This document shows, in pieces, positions 10,483 through 21,464 of a stretch of 64,000 nucleotides of DNA; the first letter of the stretch is position 1; each line of letters starts with the position of its first letter. The stretch lies in contig OU452201.1 of NCBI GenBank assembly GCA_911728435.2, positions 27,776,001 through 27,840,000 on the forward strand, written 5' to 3'. Position numbers and translations under genes: made by a program. The notes under the pieces are model-generated. The model searched no databases. It saw only the letters and a program-made list of their open reading frames with translations, and had not been told where the DNA came from. The DNA comes from Apoderus coryli. Taxonomy: Eukaryota > Arthropoda > Insecta > Coleoptera > Attelabidae.

Positions 10483-13413
10483 ATGGATCAGTACATTAGG
10501 GATTTTCAGGTCAACGAAATGGAATGCTCTAGAATTGATAACAGTCTTGAATTTTTTGAACGGGTTAATAAGGGATACTCGAAATTTAAAATTTTTCATT
10601 GTAATATAAGAAGTTTAAATAAGAACTTTAACGAAATATCAGTTACCATAAGCGATTTTGGTGACAATTATTTTGACATTTTAATTTTTAGCGAAACTTG
10701 GAGGCTGGAGCTCCCTGATTTGTTTGAAATGCCTGGATATTTTATGATATACAATGGTGGTAATGTGAATCAAAATGATGGTTTGGTGGTATATGTAAAG
10801 AATATTTATAGGCTACATTATAGCTATAATTTAGTGAATATAGGACGCATTAAAATGATTGCGTTAACCTTGAAAATAGAAAAACACAATATTTTAATAA
10901 ATGCACTGTATAGACCTCCAGCTACCTGTCCATATGATTTTAATATTAACTTAAGGAGTTATTTGGAGGCACAAATTTATAACAAGGACGATATTTGTTT
11001 TTTCATTGGAGATATAAACATAAACATCAAATCTGGGAAAGATTATTGCCAAGAATATTTAAATAATTTGAACGAGTTTGGTTTTGTATCTTTAATTAAT
11101 TCTATTACAAGAGAAAAAAATGGCTCAAGAACTTGCATTGACCACATTTTTGCAAAAAATTTAAATTCTAATTGCCAATCTTTTATCCATAACTTAGATG
11201 TGACCGACCACTATCCCATCGTTGTTGTTTTTGATGTTGAACCACCTAGAAGTCAACCTAAAAGAAATAAAGTTAGAAAGCTAAATGTAAGGAAGCTAGA
11301 AAATATGATTAAATTTGAAACTTGGAACGAAGTTTATAACTCAGATAATTTAGACTATGCGACTGAGGAACTCATTAAAAAAATCCAGAATGCAGTGGAC
11401 ACAGCTACAGAAGTCTTGTTAGTACGTGAAAAAACTAAAAAGAGACAACCATGGATTACATCAGGTCTTTTAAATTCTGTTAATACTAAACAAACCCTTT
11501 TCAAAAAATATCAAAACAATCCCCGAAATAGTGAAATTGAGCGTAAATATAAAACCTATAAAAATAAGTTGAAGAAACTAATAGATGAAACGAAAATTAA
11601 TTATTTTCAAAAAGAACTGGAAACTAATATGTCTAACACTAAGTCTGTTTGGAATATCATAAATAAATATACAAATAGTAGCAAAAAACATAATGATATA
11701 AACTCTCTTAAACATGGAGATAATGTGATAACTGATAAGAAAGAAATTTGTAATGCTTTTAATTCGTATTTTGCTACGATAGGAGAAAGTTTGGCTGATA
11801 CTATTCCTAAGCCCAAAACATCTGTTATTTCTAGAAATATTTTGAATAACTCTTTTTATTTTAACCCAACAGAGGAAGTTGAGGTGGGAAATATAATCCA
11901 TAATCTAAAATCACATAAAGCTCCTGGATTTGATTCCATAACATCCGAAACTTTAAAGACAATTAATATTTACGTTAAAAGACCAATGACTTTTATAATA
12001 AATAAGATAATTCAAACTGGTTACTTCCCAACTTGCTTAAAAGTAGGAGTAATCAAACCTCTTTACAAATCTGGGGATAGTTCTGAAATTTCTAATTACA
12101 GACCTATAACTCTCATATCGAGCATCTCTAAAATTGTCGAAAAAGTTATTAAAAACAGGATGACTACGTTTATAACTAAGTATAAATTAATATCAGAGAG
12201 ACAGTTTGGTTTTAAAGAGAATGTTTCTACTGAGGATGCAATCGTACATCTCACTAATGAAATCTATTCCAATTTGGATAAAAATAATAATGTAATATGT
12301 GTGTTTTTGGACTTAGCCAAGGCCTTCGATACTGTGGACCATGCAATTTTGATCAACCTACTAGAGGACATTGGCTTTAGAGGAGTAGCGCTTAACTTAT
12401 TTAAAACTTATCTGACAAATCGAATTAATTTTGTTCAGATTGATGACCAAGTAAGTATTGGAAGGCCTGTAAAATATGGAGTACCTCAAGGTACCGTTCT
12501 CGGACCAATTTTATTTTCCATATATATAAACGGCCTTTTGACTTTAAAAAGTACAGGACACATATCATCATTCGCTGATGATACTGTTATAGTATACTAT
12601 GGATCAACATGGAGTGAAGTTAAATGTAAAGCAGAAGTTGACCTTCAAAACATAAAGAAATGGTTTGACGAGATGTCTTTAACTATTAATATACAAAAAA
12701 CTAAATACTTACCAATTAGCTGCAATAGATCAAATACTCCGACATATAAAAAATTAAAGGTTACGGTAGAAGGCAATACTTTTGAAATTTTCGAAGTTGA
12801 ACATATAAAATACCTTGGAATACAGGTGGATCGATTTTTGAAGTGGGATAAACATATTCAATATGTGGTGAATAAATTGCGTACAATTTTGTTTAAATTT
12901 CGCCAATTAAAAAAAATTTTACAGGTTCCTCATTTAAGAATGATGTACTTCTCTCTAGTACAATCTCACTTGCAATACGGTATTGCAGGTTGGGGTGGTG
13001 CTTATAACAATCATCTTCGTCAATTAATTGTAATTCAAAAAAGATTTATCAAAGTGATATATAATAGGAAATTTGATTATCCAAGTGATCTACTTTATGC
13101 TGAAAGTAATTTTCTCGATCTAAGGCAATTATATGTTCTAAAGGTGGCGGTGTTTCAACATAGAAGGCGACATGAGTTGCAAAACATATCACATGGTCAC
13201 AATACCAGGCATAAACAGACAAAAGGGATAAGAACAGCAAAATCAGCAAAATCTATGACTCAGCGATCTTATTTATTTTTAGCTGCCAAAATATATGCTA
13301 CTATTCCATTTGAAACGAGACAAATTGTGAAAGATATTCTATTTAAAAAATATGTAAAAAAATGGCTCTACCATACTCCAAGAATGACTATACACAAACT
13401 AATAGAAATTTGA
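10483..13413 (+). CDS. LINE ORF2 polyprotein (AP endonuclease and reverse transcriptase)
   Basis: 976 residues, starting at ATG 10483 after stops in the same frame. The N-terminal apurinic-like endonuclease nicks target DNA. Its motifs are HCNIRSLNKN (39-48), SETW (E71), YRPP (143-146), GDININI (D177, N179), CIDHIFAKN (D220) and DHYPI (D242, H243). The reverse transcriptase spans about 515-760 with NYRPITLIS, FLDLAKAFDTVDH (D610), GVPQGTVLGPILFSIYINGL and FADD (D699, D700). The C-terminal region (about 850-960) has the conserved LINE tail seen in several relics here. All catalytic residues are present and the frame is uninterrupted, so target-primed reverse transcription may still be possible. 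The 296-bp gap from ORF1 has no gene. Confidence 0.93.
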   Translation: MDQYIRDFQVNEMECSRIDNSLEFFERVNKGYSKFKIFHCNIRSLNKNFNEISVTISDFGDNYFDILIFSETWRLELPDLFEMPGYFMIYNGGNVNQNDGLVVYVKNIYRLHYSYNLVNIGRIKMIALTLKIEKHNILINALYRPPATCPYDFNINLRSYLEAQIYNKDDICFFIGDININIKSGKDYCQEYLNNLNEFGFVSLINSITREKNGSRTCIDHIFAKNLNSNCQSFIHNLDVTDHYPIVVVFDVEPPRSQPKRNKVRKLNVRKLENMIKFETWNEVYNSDNLDYATEELIKKIQNAVDTATEVLLVREKTKKRQPWITSGLLNSVNTKQTLFKKYQNNPRNSEIERKYKTYKNKLKKLIDETKINYFQKELETNMSNTKSVWNIINKYTNSSKKHNDINSLKHGDNVITDKKEICNAFNSYFATIGESLADTIPKPKTSVISRNILNNSFYFNPTEEVEVGNIIHNLKSHKAPGFDSITSETLKTINIYVKRPMTFIINKIIQTGYFPTCLKVGVIKPLYKSGDSSEISNYRPITLISSISKIVEKVIKNRMTTFITKYKLISERQFGFKENVSTEDAIVHLTNEIYSNLDKNNNVICVFLDLAKAFDTVDHAILINLLEDIGFRGVALNLFKTYLTNRINFVQIDDQVSIGRPVKYGVPQGTVLGPILFSIYINGLLTLKSTGHISSFADDTVIVYYGSTWSEVKCKAEVDLQNIKKWFDEMSLTINIQKTKYLPISCNRSNTPTYKKLKVTVEGNTFEIFEVEHIKYLGIQVDRFLKWDKHIQYVVNKLRTILFKFRQLKKILQVPHLRMMYFSLVQSHLQYGIAGWGGAYNNHLRQLIVIQKRFIKVIYNRKFDYPSDLLYAESNFLDLRQLYVLKVAVFQHRRRHELQNISHGHNTRHKQTKGIRTAKSAKSMTQRSYLFLAAKIYATIPFETRQIVKDILFKKYVKKWLYHTPRMTIHKLIEI

Positions 13414-13539
13414 TTGTCGATTTTGAGACCATTCCGACCTTCGTTGAGATGATTTGCAAAAGAAATTGTTATTTTGTTTTACCTTTTGAGTACTGATCAT
13501 AATAATGATAAAAGAAAAATATGTTTTCTTTTTTGTTGG

Positions 13540-13573
<34 letters not shown>
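13540..13573 (+). repeat. 34-nt A run in LINE 3' UTR
   Basis: Uninterrupted A tract 126 bp after ORF2. It is internal, because LINE 3' sequence continues for another 320 bp. It could be an old poly(A) end or simple expansion. Confidence 0.8.
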
Positions 13574-13575
<2 letters not shown>

Positions 13576-13865
13576 AAATAAAAAAAAATTATTCAATTAC
13601 ATTTTTCCTAATAATATTAAAAATTTTTTAGTTTATAATTTCTAGTTTTATATTACTTTTGGATTTAGACTATGGATATTTGATTTATACATGTTTTATA
13701 TATTTTTTCTCTGTATGGGTATATAAATTATCTATGTGCCTTATTGTTATTGTATGTATTTGAGAAGAACTCAGCCTGGAACTTTTTTATATATTACACC
13801 CCACACACTAGTCCTAGGACTTCAGTGGAACTATTGTATAAATGAGTGAAAAGGTACATTGTGGT

Positions 13866-13896
13866 AATAAATATTATTATTATTATTATTATTATT
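13866..13896 (+). terminator. LINE 3' end: AATAAA plus (ATT)8
   Basis: AATAAA at 13866-13871 runs into an ATT trinucleotide tail ending at 13896, after which sequence becomes non-repetitive. Short 3' microsatellite tails in place of poly(A) are typical of CR1-like LINEs. Confidence 0.7.
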
Positions 13897-13897
13897 T

Positions 13898-14465
13898 ACC
13901 GAGAATGCGTACGGCATAAACTATGTAAATAAACTGCCACAGGTGATATGTACAACAGGCAAGTCATTCATATATAACAAAAACAAGTGTTTAACTAGAC
14001 CACCGCATTATCTATAAAGTTATAGAGTAGCACTGGTGTCTAAGTGACTTTTATGAATTAAGTTTATTAATAAATTGAGCCAACAAAATGGTTTTCTACT
14101 GAAAAGAATTAGCGTGAAATATAGTGAAAGCCCAAAATGTAGACCGCAATTGTACTAAGTATATAAAGAAAAAATCAACAAGCAACAAAACATAATCGCC
14201 ATAAAAATAAAACCAAAAAGTTGGAATGTTACAACATAAGTACATTTATTGATACAATTTATCAATAATAAATAAGATGATTTTAATGTTATAAATCGAT
14301 ATAAAATGCATAAAAATTAATATAAAAAATGTTTTTCTACAAATGGTAAGTTAACCGATTTTCAATAAAAATGTATACTTAGAAAATATTATTTCCAGAA
14401 TCAAAAACCCCCCATTGACAATTAAATAACTTCTGTATTCAATAACAAGAAATTTTACCCCCCTA
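13898..14465. other. Spacer, no gene recognised
   Basis: AT-rich, no coding or structural feature supported. Confidence 0.4.
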
Positions 14466-14470
14466 ATATT

Positions 14471-14514
14471 AACCACTGAGGATGAGAATATTATGTCTCG
14501 AAACATGTATGGTT
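14471..14514 (+). ncRNA. Hammerhead-ribozyme-like motif, Penelope-type terminal fragment
   Basis: AACCA (14471-14475) precedes CTGAGGA (14476-14482). A stem II of GAGA/TCTC follows, then GAAAC at 14500-14504, the palindrome ACATGT, cleavage triplet GTA (14507-14509) and TGGTT (14510-14514), which pairs with AACCA. This is the type I hammerhead layout with a minimal stem III. One extra T lies between the CTGANGA box and stem II, a departure from the canonical core, so activity is uncertain. Downstream, TTTGTGGAGAAGACG near 14561-14575 matches a tail found beside other copies (19641, 41842, 58640, 59053). Confidence 0.6.
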
Positions 14515-14589
14515 GTATAATTTGATGACACAATTTTTAACTAAATAAAGATATTTATTTGTGGAGAAGACGAATTTTGATTTATCATT

Positions 14590-15129
14590 AACAAAAAATA
14601 AATTAAAAAGTAATTTTCTTTTTTACTTGTTTTAACACAAAAACCATTAACACCTTTAAAAGCGAAAGTTTTAGTAAGGCAAGCATTTAAAAAACAAACC
14701 GGTTTCATCAAAATTGAAGACGTTTTTTGGTTCGTACTTTTTAAATACATTTTTTAAAACAGTTTCAGTCCAAATGTCACAGTTCTCCTGACTAACACTT
14801 GGAATTGGAATTCCCCAGGTATCTCACAGAAATCTGCCTGCTTTATTGCCTAACATTAGGCTTTATGAACGCGTTAAGAACATTTTCAAAAGAATGTGAT
14901 ATAAAAATTTAAATGAGAAACCAAAAAAGGCCAAGATTTCAATAAATGCATAAAAACTTATACATAAAAGTCCGGTAAAAATTTTATTATATAGAGCGTT
15001 ACTCATTTTAAAGATTCACTATATGCAGGGCTTTTTACACTAAATTTCATTAAAATATTCTAGGTCTTTTGAAAATTGGACTGTAAAGAGTTTTTCATTA
15101 TAAAGTTTCACTATAAACAGTGTCGACTG
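14590..15129 (-). mobile_element. Truncated Tigger element
   Basis: On the minus strand the element begins CAGTCGACACTG at 15129, flanked by TA at 15130-15131. Tigger-like GTTTATAGTGAAACTTTATA motifs follow, and the transposase fragment lies 300 bp further in. The other terminus is not in the window. Confidence 0.75.
14605..14818 (-). pseudogene. pogo/Tigger-type DDE transposase fragment
   Basis: The minus strand reads (with one frame change) SVSQENCDIWTETVLKNVFK, then KYEPKNVFNFDETGLFF, then CLPTKTFAFKGVNGF. This is the pogo/Tigger (jerky/CENP-B-related) transposase around the first catalytic aspartate, here in NFDETGLFF. The usual context is N.DETGLF..LP..T.A.KG. Only about 70 of some 500 residues remain. 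It belongs with the Tigger-like terminus at 15129. The remainder of the catalytic domain should lie left of 14600, but a Penelope-type fragment occupies that space. Confidence 0.8.
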
Positions 15130-15131
15130 TA

Positions 15132-15925
15132 GTTCTAGGTATAGAAAAAAATATATATTCAATAGCCAAAAACATTGTCTGGCGACTATATACATTGTAC
15201 AGGTAACATATTTCTTTCTTCCAATTAAAAACTTTGTACAATATACTACAAGCTAACATTAATATACTCTCGTAGACAAATTTCGCGACATATCGTTAAA
15301 ACTTTTATATTACCTTTAAAGACATAGTCTCTTTCTAATAACGCCGAAAAAAATTACGAAATACTTTTCCCCAAGTTCTAAGTTCACAACTCCTTTCTCT
15401 TAGCTTGTTTCTTTCGCGTATAGAATCGCGCTTGTTCTATGTTTTGTATGTTCTGTAGAAATACAGAAATAGCGAAGAAAAAAATAAAACGAAAGGAAGA
15501 AAAGAAAGGAAAACTAGCAGCATACACAGTCATTGTTCCCTTTTTCGTTCTCCACTAAACTTTTCTGTAGAATGTTTGCGACATTCACTCTTTATATTCC
15601 ACACTTATCTAAATTAGGCTCTATTTACAATTTGTATAGCTAGGCATTAGTGAAGACGAGGTAGATTCGAATTGTGCAAATAACGGTCTCAATTTAACAA
15701 TAGAGCAGTATACTCGTAGGTACGGTTTTAATGGAATATTGAAGATTTTGTCAGTTGTTTGAATGTCAGTGAATTGAATTAGTTGAAGTAGGTACGATAT
15801 TGGGAAAAAATAAACATTAGATTATTTTGAACAGAATCGATATTAAGAGATGGTGTAAAAAAACTGTATACTATTCTAAATTCTGTTCTTTTAAGCCAAA
15901 CCACTATTTTACATTGGGCTTTTAG
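15132..15925. other. Spacer, no gene recognised
   Basis: AT-rich; a purine-rich run around 15470-15520. No feature supported. Confidence 0.4.
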
Positions 15926-16046
15926 TTTCCGCACAGAGAAAGTATTGTGAACGCGATAAACAAAAAATTAAGGTAAAGACGGATATAACCATGTTGAAGT
16001 TCCTTGAGGCGATTAAGACCACTTCGAGATGGAAGTCTGTCTGTCT
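15926..16046 (-). repeat. SINE copy, 3' part (minus orientation)
   Basis: Homologous by eye to 24293-24508 and 57422-57530. Shared words include TATTGTGAACGCG, AAAGACGG, ATATAACCAT, GATTAAGACCA and GGAAGTCTGTCTGTCTG. The tRNA-like head seen at 24.5 kb is absent. The terminal hairpin is damaged. Confidence 0.75.
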
Positions 16047-16097
16047 GTATAATATATCTTTTCATATTGTACACGGCAGATATTCTTACATCTACAA

Positions 16098-16438
16098 AAT
16101 TTTGTAAAGTCAATGCCTTTGCAGATGACACGCAGGTTTATTTATCCTCTAATAACACAAATACTGGTGAAACTATTAAAAATATAAATATGGATCTTCA
16201 ATCCCTACAAAGCCTATCAGCAAAACATAATTTAAAACTTAAGAGAAGTGTCATGTTATGCTTTTTGGTAATAAAAACTTGCGTGCTCTAATACCAGATG
16301 GGTGTATTAAGATGATGTCCCATTGAATCTGGTTTCCAATGTGAAAAATTGATTGTGGTGATTGATCCCGATTTGAAATTTAACCTACATGTTAATCATT
16401 TATTAAAGAAATGTTTTGGAGCGTTAAAGTTGTTGTTT
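16098..16438 (+). pseudogene. LINE reverse transcriptase fragment
   Basis: The frame reads FCKVNAFADDTQVYLSS, the RT catalytic box, then NINMDLQSLQSLSAKHNLKL. With frameshifts it continues into CHVMLFGNK and VVIDPDLKFNLHVNHLLKK. This order (FADDTQ, then an aspartate-rich palm/thumb segment) is standard for CR1/Jockey RTs. The 5' end abuts the SINE at 15926-16046. At least two frameshifts and a stop make it dead. It diverges from the intact LINE ORF2, so it is a different family. Confidence 0.8.
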
Positions 16439-16440
16439 TG

Positions 16441-17556
16441 AATAAAGTAGTTAGTTTGTTACGTTAGTTTATTGGAAATAATGAAGAACTGTCTTTAACA
16501 GTCTTCATTCCACATTTGAAAATGTTTTCCTATTCGGAATATATTTGAAAGAATACCGTCCCTACATTTTTCAAACATTTTCGTTTAAACATTCCTGTCC
16601 GTTTCTGTAAAATTAAGAGACATAATTGTTGGGACAGGGATCGTCTGTTAAGTGGACTGTATTTTTTCGTTTGATACTCTTATTGAATTATACGGTTAAA
16701 TTAGGAAACATAAAAATTAAAAATGATGAAAAGCACTCGCACTATTATAACGTTCTAAACGTTTCCGAATTCCGGAGGGCCTTCCACGTAGGTTTTCGAT
16801 GACCAATCTTCTTACGTCTTCATGGATAACACACACAATACATTGTAGCACCTTGTTTATGTAATTAAGTAACGGTTGTTGATAATTTTTATATTTACGC
16901 ACGTTTCCACTATAAAGCTTAAAATAGTACTAGCACAAAGTCTAAAAATGTTAATGCGCATGTAATTCGTTCTTTTCAATGCAGGAGAACAGGATAAAAC
17001 AAGGCCAAGCGGGACAAGGAGAAAGAATTATTAAAATTATGAAAATTATTAAAAACTAGAAGATTATACAGGGAGAACCGTTCAATTATATTATTAATGT
17101 GGTCCAAAATATTTCGCCGTTGATTCCTAAAAATCCTTATGGCTATGTAATATGGCTTCGCTGACAGCTCTATATTTTTATTATACTGTTTTGTTTTAAT
17201 TAAGGATCAAAAATCATGTTATGAATTAACCATTGAAATGGTTGTTGAAATATGTGCCTATTTTATTGTAGTGTAAGTGACACTGTCAATAAAATTCAAC
17301 ATGATAGCTTTTAAAATGTTTGGCACAGTCAAAAGCTACTAAAAAATATGTAATTTCTGCATCTTTGGTACCACATCTACTGAGCTAATAAAATCAAAGA
17401 TTAATTTATATGGTGTCCTATATTGGTTGAGACTGCAGGGTACGTCATCATCTGTTAATAAAGATAGAGACTAGCGGTTTCGCGACCCTGTTCCACTTTT
17501 TGTGATACTTTTAATGCGACAAACATAATTCATCCAGTTTCTTTTATTTCTGAGAT
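16441..17556. other. Spacer with one possible orphan transposon end
   Basis: No gene recognised. ATACAGGGAGAACC at about 17068 resembles a mariner-type terminus without a partner. The minus-strand frame at 16717-16902 is basic but unrecognised. Confidence 0.35.
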
Positions 17557-17557
17557 A

Positions 17558-18048
17558 CAGGGTGAAAACGAAAAAGTTCATATTTTGGAGTTTTATCATA
17601 GAATATCACATCCCATGTAAGATATTAAAAATGTAGGAACTGTTTTGATAGATATTTATACGCGGAATTCAGTAGCGTACCAAAAGAATTTTTTGGCGGA
17701 AAGTTTTTGAGACCCAAAGTTATTATTTTTTAACTAGAATACGCTGTATATCTTAACGTCAAGTTTATTAATTTTCTTCCTAATTACATCGATGCATTAC
17801 ATACTATAGTTTCAGCCCTCAAAATCATTACAAACCTTATTGTGTTTTTTAAGTATGACCATAAAAAAAAAACTAAAACTCCGGTGACCTCGGAGGCCAT
17901 CTGATTGGGCCGTGTATGCCAATCCAACGTCTGCCGAAATTGGTTTTTAAATATTTTGTTATTAATTGAATTATGAGCAGCCGCCCCATCGCATCGTGTT
18001 GAAAAAATAGTACATTTTTTTGTTATAATACTATTAATAGGACATCCT
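17558..18048 (-). mobile_element. Internally deleted Tc1/mariner remnant
   Basis: It starts CAGGGTGAAAACG after TA at 17556-17557 and ends around GGACATCCTATA, a decayed inverted terminus. The interior carries a transposase piece at 17830-18003. At about 490 bp, most of the element is gone. Confidence 0.6.
17830..18003 (-). pseudogene. Tc1/mariner transposase C-terminal catalytic fragment
   Basis: The minus strand gives, across frame breaks, a degenerate AAAHNS, NNKIF.NQF, RWIGIHGPIRWPPRSPE and YGHT. This parallels the intact transposase at RWIGRRGPIEWPARSPDLSP and the WGHLK following it, so it covers the second and third catalytic blocks. The third aspartate is lost, since SPE is followed by a stop. 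Confidence 0.75.
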
Positions 18049-18055
18049 ATATATT

Positions 18056-19218
18056 ATTGAATTTTTGGATTCCACGTAGATTCTAGATATATTTTATTTA
18101 TATTGTGATCCGTGTACGTATTCACGCTTTGTATATTAATTACTCACTTCAACCCAAAGCAATTACAATTCGTGTCAAGATTTTTCCGTCTATTCAAATA
18201 CATTTTGTTATGTATACATTCACGTGTCACAGCTCAATTAAAACTGATGATAAAGCTGAGCGCTTTATATACCTACGTTTGCAGAATTCTAGAAAAATAT
18301 AAACAATAAAAAACTTTAAAGTTTTACATAAGGCGCCCATTTTTGCAGTTGCAGGTAGAACGTGTATTTGGATTAGCCACCTTCCCTCCTCTTCCCGATC
18401 AAATCAACTTCTCCTGAAACTCGGTACGTGGCGAGGCGATCCCAATGAACCATGCGTTTATTCATTATATTATTAATCCTCCCAAGAACCATTTGTCAAA
18501 ACATCTTTTTCCAATATGCTTCCGATAATGCCAATACTACTACGCTCTGAGTTAATATTTTGAAATATACACAAAAAAAAACCCGGATAGTGTGGGGATT
18601 GTGGGGTGGCGTCGTGTAGTAAAGGTTTGTCCATTAGCTTAGTATTGGGTGTCGGGTTCGATCCAAGACTAATCTATTGTCACAAAAGCATTCGAAAATA
18701 TAGAGAGAGCATTCACTAAGTCACATATAAAATATATAAGAAAAGTTTAAAGTCATAAAGTATATGTAGGAGTAATCAGTTTAATTCAGAAATGAATATA
18801 GATTGGATTGGTGTTTGGTATTTATCAATTCTATTCTTTTGGTTTTAATAATTTACTGGGTTGGCTTTTAGAGCTACTCGAGAATCGCCCACGTAGATCA
18901 CGCTCACATAAAGAGGTTCTTAATGGTTCTCCCTCATAAACGGTCTGTATTTGAACCGTGTCTCCCAGTTAAAATAGTTACTTTATTAGATTTAGAAAAC
19001 TATTTTAAAATAAAAGATGGAAAGTCAAATATATTTTACTAACTATTATTTATTTAATTAATTATTTAAAAAATATACGTCAATTTAATAGAAAAGGACA
19101 TGTCTCAAAAAATTATTAAATATACAATACATAAAAATGTGTACTTAAATCAAAATAATCTTTGCCGACACAGCTGATCTTTCTTTCACTTTCAAAAAGG
19201 AAATATTTAAAATAATTA
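18056..19218. other. Spacer, no protein gene recognised
   Basis: The overlapping 65-codon frames at 18105-18309 have no recognisable motif. The only structured piece is the tRNA-like stretch at 18592-18670. Confidence 0.4.
18592..18670 (+). repeat. tRNA-related fragment (possible SINE head)
   Basis: A Pol III box-B match, GGGTTCGATCC, occurs at about 18652-18662. A box-A-like GTGGCGTCGTGTAGT lies some 45 bp upstream, the spacing of a tRNA. The cloverleaf is poor by eye, so it is probably a SINE relic and not a tRNA gene. Confidence 0.4.
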
Positions 19219-19490
19219 GTACTGATCCTTAAAAACGCGTTAAATAAACTATAAAGCTTGAAAGATACTTTTCAACGGGGAGATTCGTTTGAGAGAAGAC
19301 CTCGTTTTTCCCTGTTGCGTAAAGTTTATACCTTTTGCTTTTTTCCACTCTTTCGAATATCGACCAATCACATTGTCTATTCCTGGCGTCGTACCGCTTT
19401 TGTGGAAAAATGTCCATCAGCAAATTTTGTCTATCTAGTATATACAATACCAAGTTTTAGAGTGATGAAGTTTTATAAATTATTAAAGCC
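19219..19490 (+). repeat. Dispersed repeat, copy 1
   Basis: It shares ordered words with the inverse complement of 28245-28390: TTTTTTCCACTCTT, TTGTCTATTC, GCGTCG.TCGTACCG, GTCTAT...ACAATACC and AGAGT.ATGAA. Its left end (CGCGTTAAATAAACTATAAA) also recurs directly at 28678. Family unknown. The AATAAACTATAAA word followed by CAACGGGG could be an LTR end with a primer site. Confidence 0.55.
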
Positions 19491-19547
19491 AGAATCCCAC
19501 AGAAGTGCTTATTATAGATGTTTAAATTTGAACTTTCTAGATTCTGT

Positions 19548-19588
19548 GCTACAGAAGATGGAATAGAATATTCCGAAACATGTCTGGC
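19548..19588 (+). ncRNA. Hammerhead-like motif with one core change
   Basis: GCTA (19548-19551) pairs with TGGC (19585-19588). The box reads CAGAAGA (19552-19558) instead of CTGANGA, an expected inactivating change. Stem II is GGAAT/ATTCC, followed by GAAAC (19575-19579) and cleavage triplet GTC (19582-19584). A tail TTTGTGGAGTAGACG at 19643 matches other copies, with a (TA)n tract between. Confidence 0.55.
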
Positions 19589-19670
19589 TATATTCCTCCA
19601 ATGATTTGAACATATTTATATATATATATATATATCACGTATTTTGTGGAGTAGACGTCGTTTTATTTCC

Positions 19671-20756
19671 AAATACAGCACCTGTATGAAATAGATAACT
19701 TTAAGAAATAAAATAGAGTATATTTAGAAATAATGCGAAAATTGCCAATTCTATACCCGCAACAACAAGAATTTCTATTTAAATAGAACAACAAGATATT
19801 CATGTAATACAGTAATATTTGAATTTGGTTTTGTCTCATAAATTTGGAACACAGGGAACACATACACACATGAGAATAATGACAATAAGAGCTTCATATT
19901 CAGCAGATAGCGGCTATGAAACTAGCACGACGCCTTTCTTTATAATATAATGCTATAAATTTCTTGGGGAACAGGCTTACAGCTATTTATTTGTCAGTCT
20001 GTATTTTATAGTAGGAAAATATTTGGCATATATGTCAAGTTTGGTGGTAAAAAATAAATACAGAATAAGATTTGCGAAATATATAGGTATCTCTATACCA
20101 GTGACGGCTAAGGAGAGCAAGGTATCGTTGGAAACTATGGGCGCTTTTATATTCTTTTCATTACTGGCTAATAGAGCTTACAAATAGAACAGGATAAATT
20201 AAGGTAAATGCAATCATTGGTTATTTAATAAATAGATTCAGTTGCAGTCATCAAATCAGTAATTAAACCATTAAAATTTTTATTCATAAGTCATGAATAT
20301 ATTCATAAGTTTCTTTCATCTCTATAAGTCAAAGAAATTTTGAACGCCCATATCAAATTAAATGTATCAATTTGGTGGCCAGTTTTGTTTACAATAACAT
20401 TCGTCATGGTAAATACTAATTTTTCATCATTTTTTTATATATTTCGCACAATTGTTTGGCTATTTGGCATATTATATCTTAGTATATTACGTAATAACTG
20501 TTGTAAGAAGCATTTTACGCGTAGCGGCGAGTGCGTAATTCTATGAGTGCGTAATTGCATTACAACACGTATTACGTACTATACTTTACCTACGACCTAC
20601 TTACTCACACAACATCTTTTAGTTCTAGGTTTCCATCTGAACTGGTAACAATATCAATAATTTAATAATTTAAGAACGTGATAACATCAACGAGAATTTA
20701 TTTATTGTAATAATTCTACAGTATTATTAAATTTACAAATGTTAATTTTTATTATA
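19671..20756. other. Spacer, no gene recognised
   Basis: Only short unrecognised frames (for example 20340-20546, hydrophobic). Confidence 0.4.
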
Positions 20757-20975
20757 TTATTTATTCTTATTATAATAATTATTTATAGTTACAGAACAAT
20801 TATTGAAGGCAAAAGGTATATCGTTTGTTTTGCTTGTTGAATCATAAGTAAGATTTACATTATTAGTTGCCTCAATGAAATTTTCATTAATACTATTAGT
20901 ACTATTACTAGTACTTGCTATTGCAGATGATAGTTTAGACGAATTGTTAGTTTGATTATTTAGGGAATTATCCAC
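20757..20975 (-). CDS. Hypothetical S/N/T-rich ORF
   Basis: 72-residue minus-strand frame with an ATG start. It is dominated by Asn, Ser and Thr in its first half and ends FNNCSVTINNYYNKNK. No domain is recognised. The composition could reflect AT-rich low-complexity DNA read by chance. It could also be the last exon of a transposon-encoded protein, since a short cysteine-plus-NNYY tail occurs in some, but I cannot name a family. Confidence 0.2.
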   Translation of the reverse strand: MDNSLNNQTNNSSKLSSAIASTSNSTNSINENFIEATNNVNLTYDSTSKTNDIPFAFNNCSVTINNYYNKNK

Positions 20976-21464
20976 ATACCCTCAGCTACGGCTGAGCACT
21001 GCCAGCCGGAAGAATTCCATTGACGACTTGTTCGGCCTCGAACATAATATTCAGTGGAGTGCATTAAAATTCAGAATTAAGATTTAAACAGAAATACTTA
21101 GCACAGAAGAAAAGGTAATTATGACATCCAAATATTTGAATTTATTTGACATTTGTGTTTGACATAATTCCATAATAAAAATCCCCAAATTGTTATGTAC
21201 TCGTAATATTCATTACGTAACATTTTGGTGATGTATTACGTAACACTTATGTAAGATTGAATTTACATATCACGTTAACAGTTTTGCAATAGACGGCTTA
21301 CCAAAACAGAAGTAGAAAAAGAAATTATTCTTCTAGTAACAAGAATTTTTAACAGAATTCAATTTACAATATATTTCAGTTAGGACTCGCTACGATAATT
21401 CTTTCCGTTTACACACTCACATTTCACATGGTAGGCTGTTTAAACTGCCCCATTACATAATCTA
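20976..21464. other. Spacer, no gene recognised
   Basis: No feature supported; a locally GC-richer patch lies at 20990-21040. Confidence 0.4.

Larger units (their letters stand above)
8900..13897 (+). mobile_element. Full-length or near full-length two-ORF LINE (CR1/Jockey-like)
   Basis: A non-LTR retrotransposon with ORF1 (9203-10186), a 296-bp spacer, ORF2 (10483-13413), a 3' UTR of about 450 bp containing a 34-A run, and a 3' end of AATAAA followed by (ATT)n. Both ORFs are free of stops. The 5' boundary is uncertain, since no target duplication was found by eye. The left limit given is where leader-like sequence begins, around a TTAGGC repeat near 8914-8931. Clade assignment within the CR1/Jockey group needs a tree. 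Confidence 0.8.

Noticed and set aside
11578..11901. Minus-strand 107-codon frame inside LINE ORF2
   Set aside because: Shadow of ORF2 in AT-rich coding sequence; hydrophobic low-complexity translation.
13399..13596. Phe-rich minus-strand ORF
   Set aside because: It is the translation of the LINE poly(A) tract.
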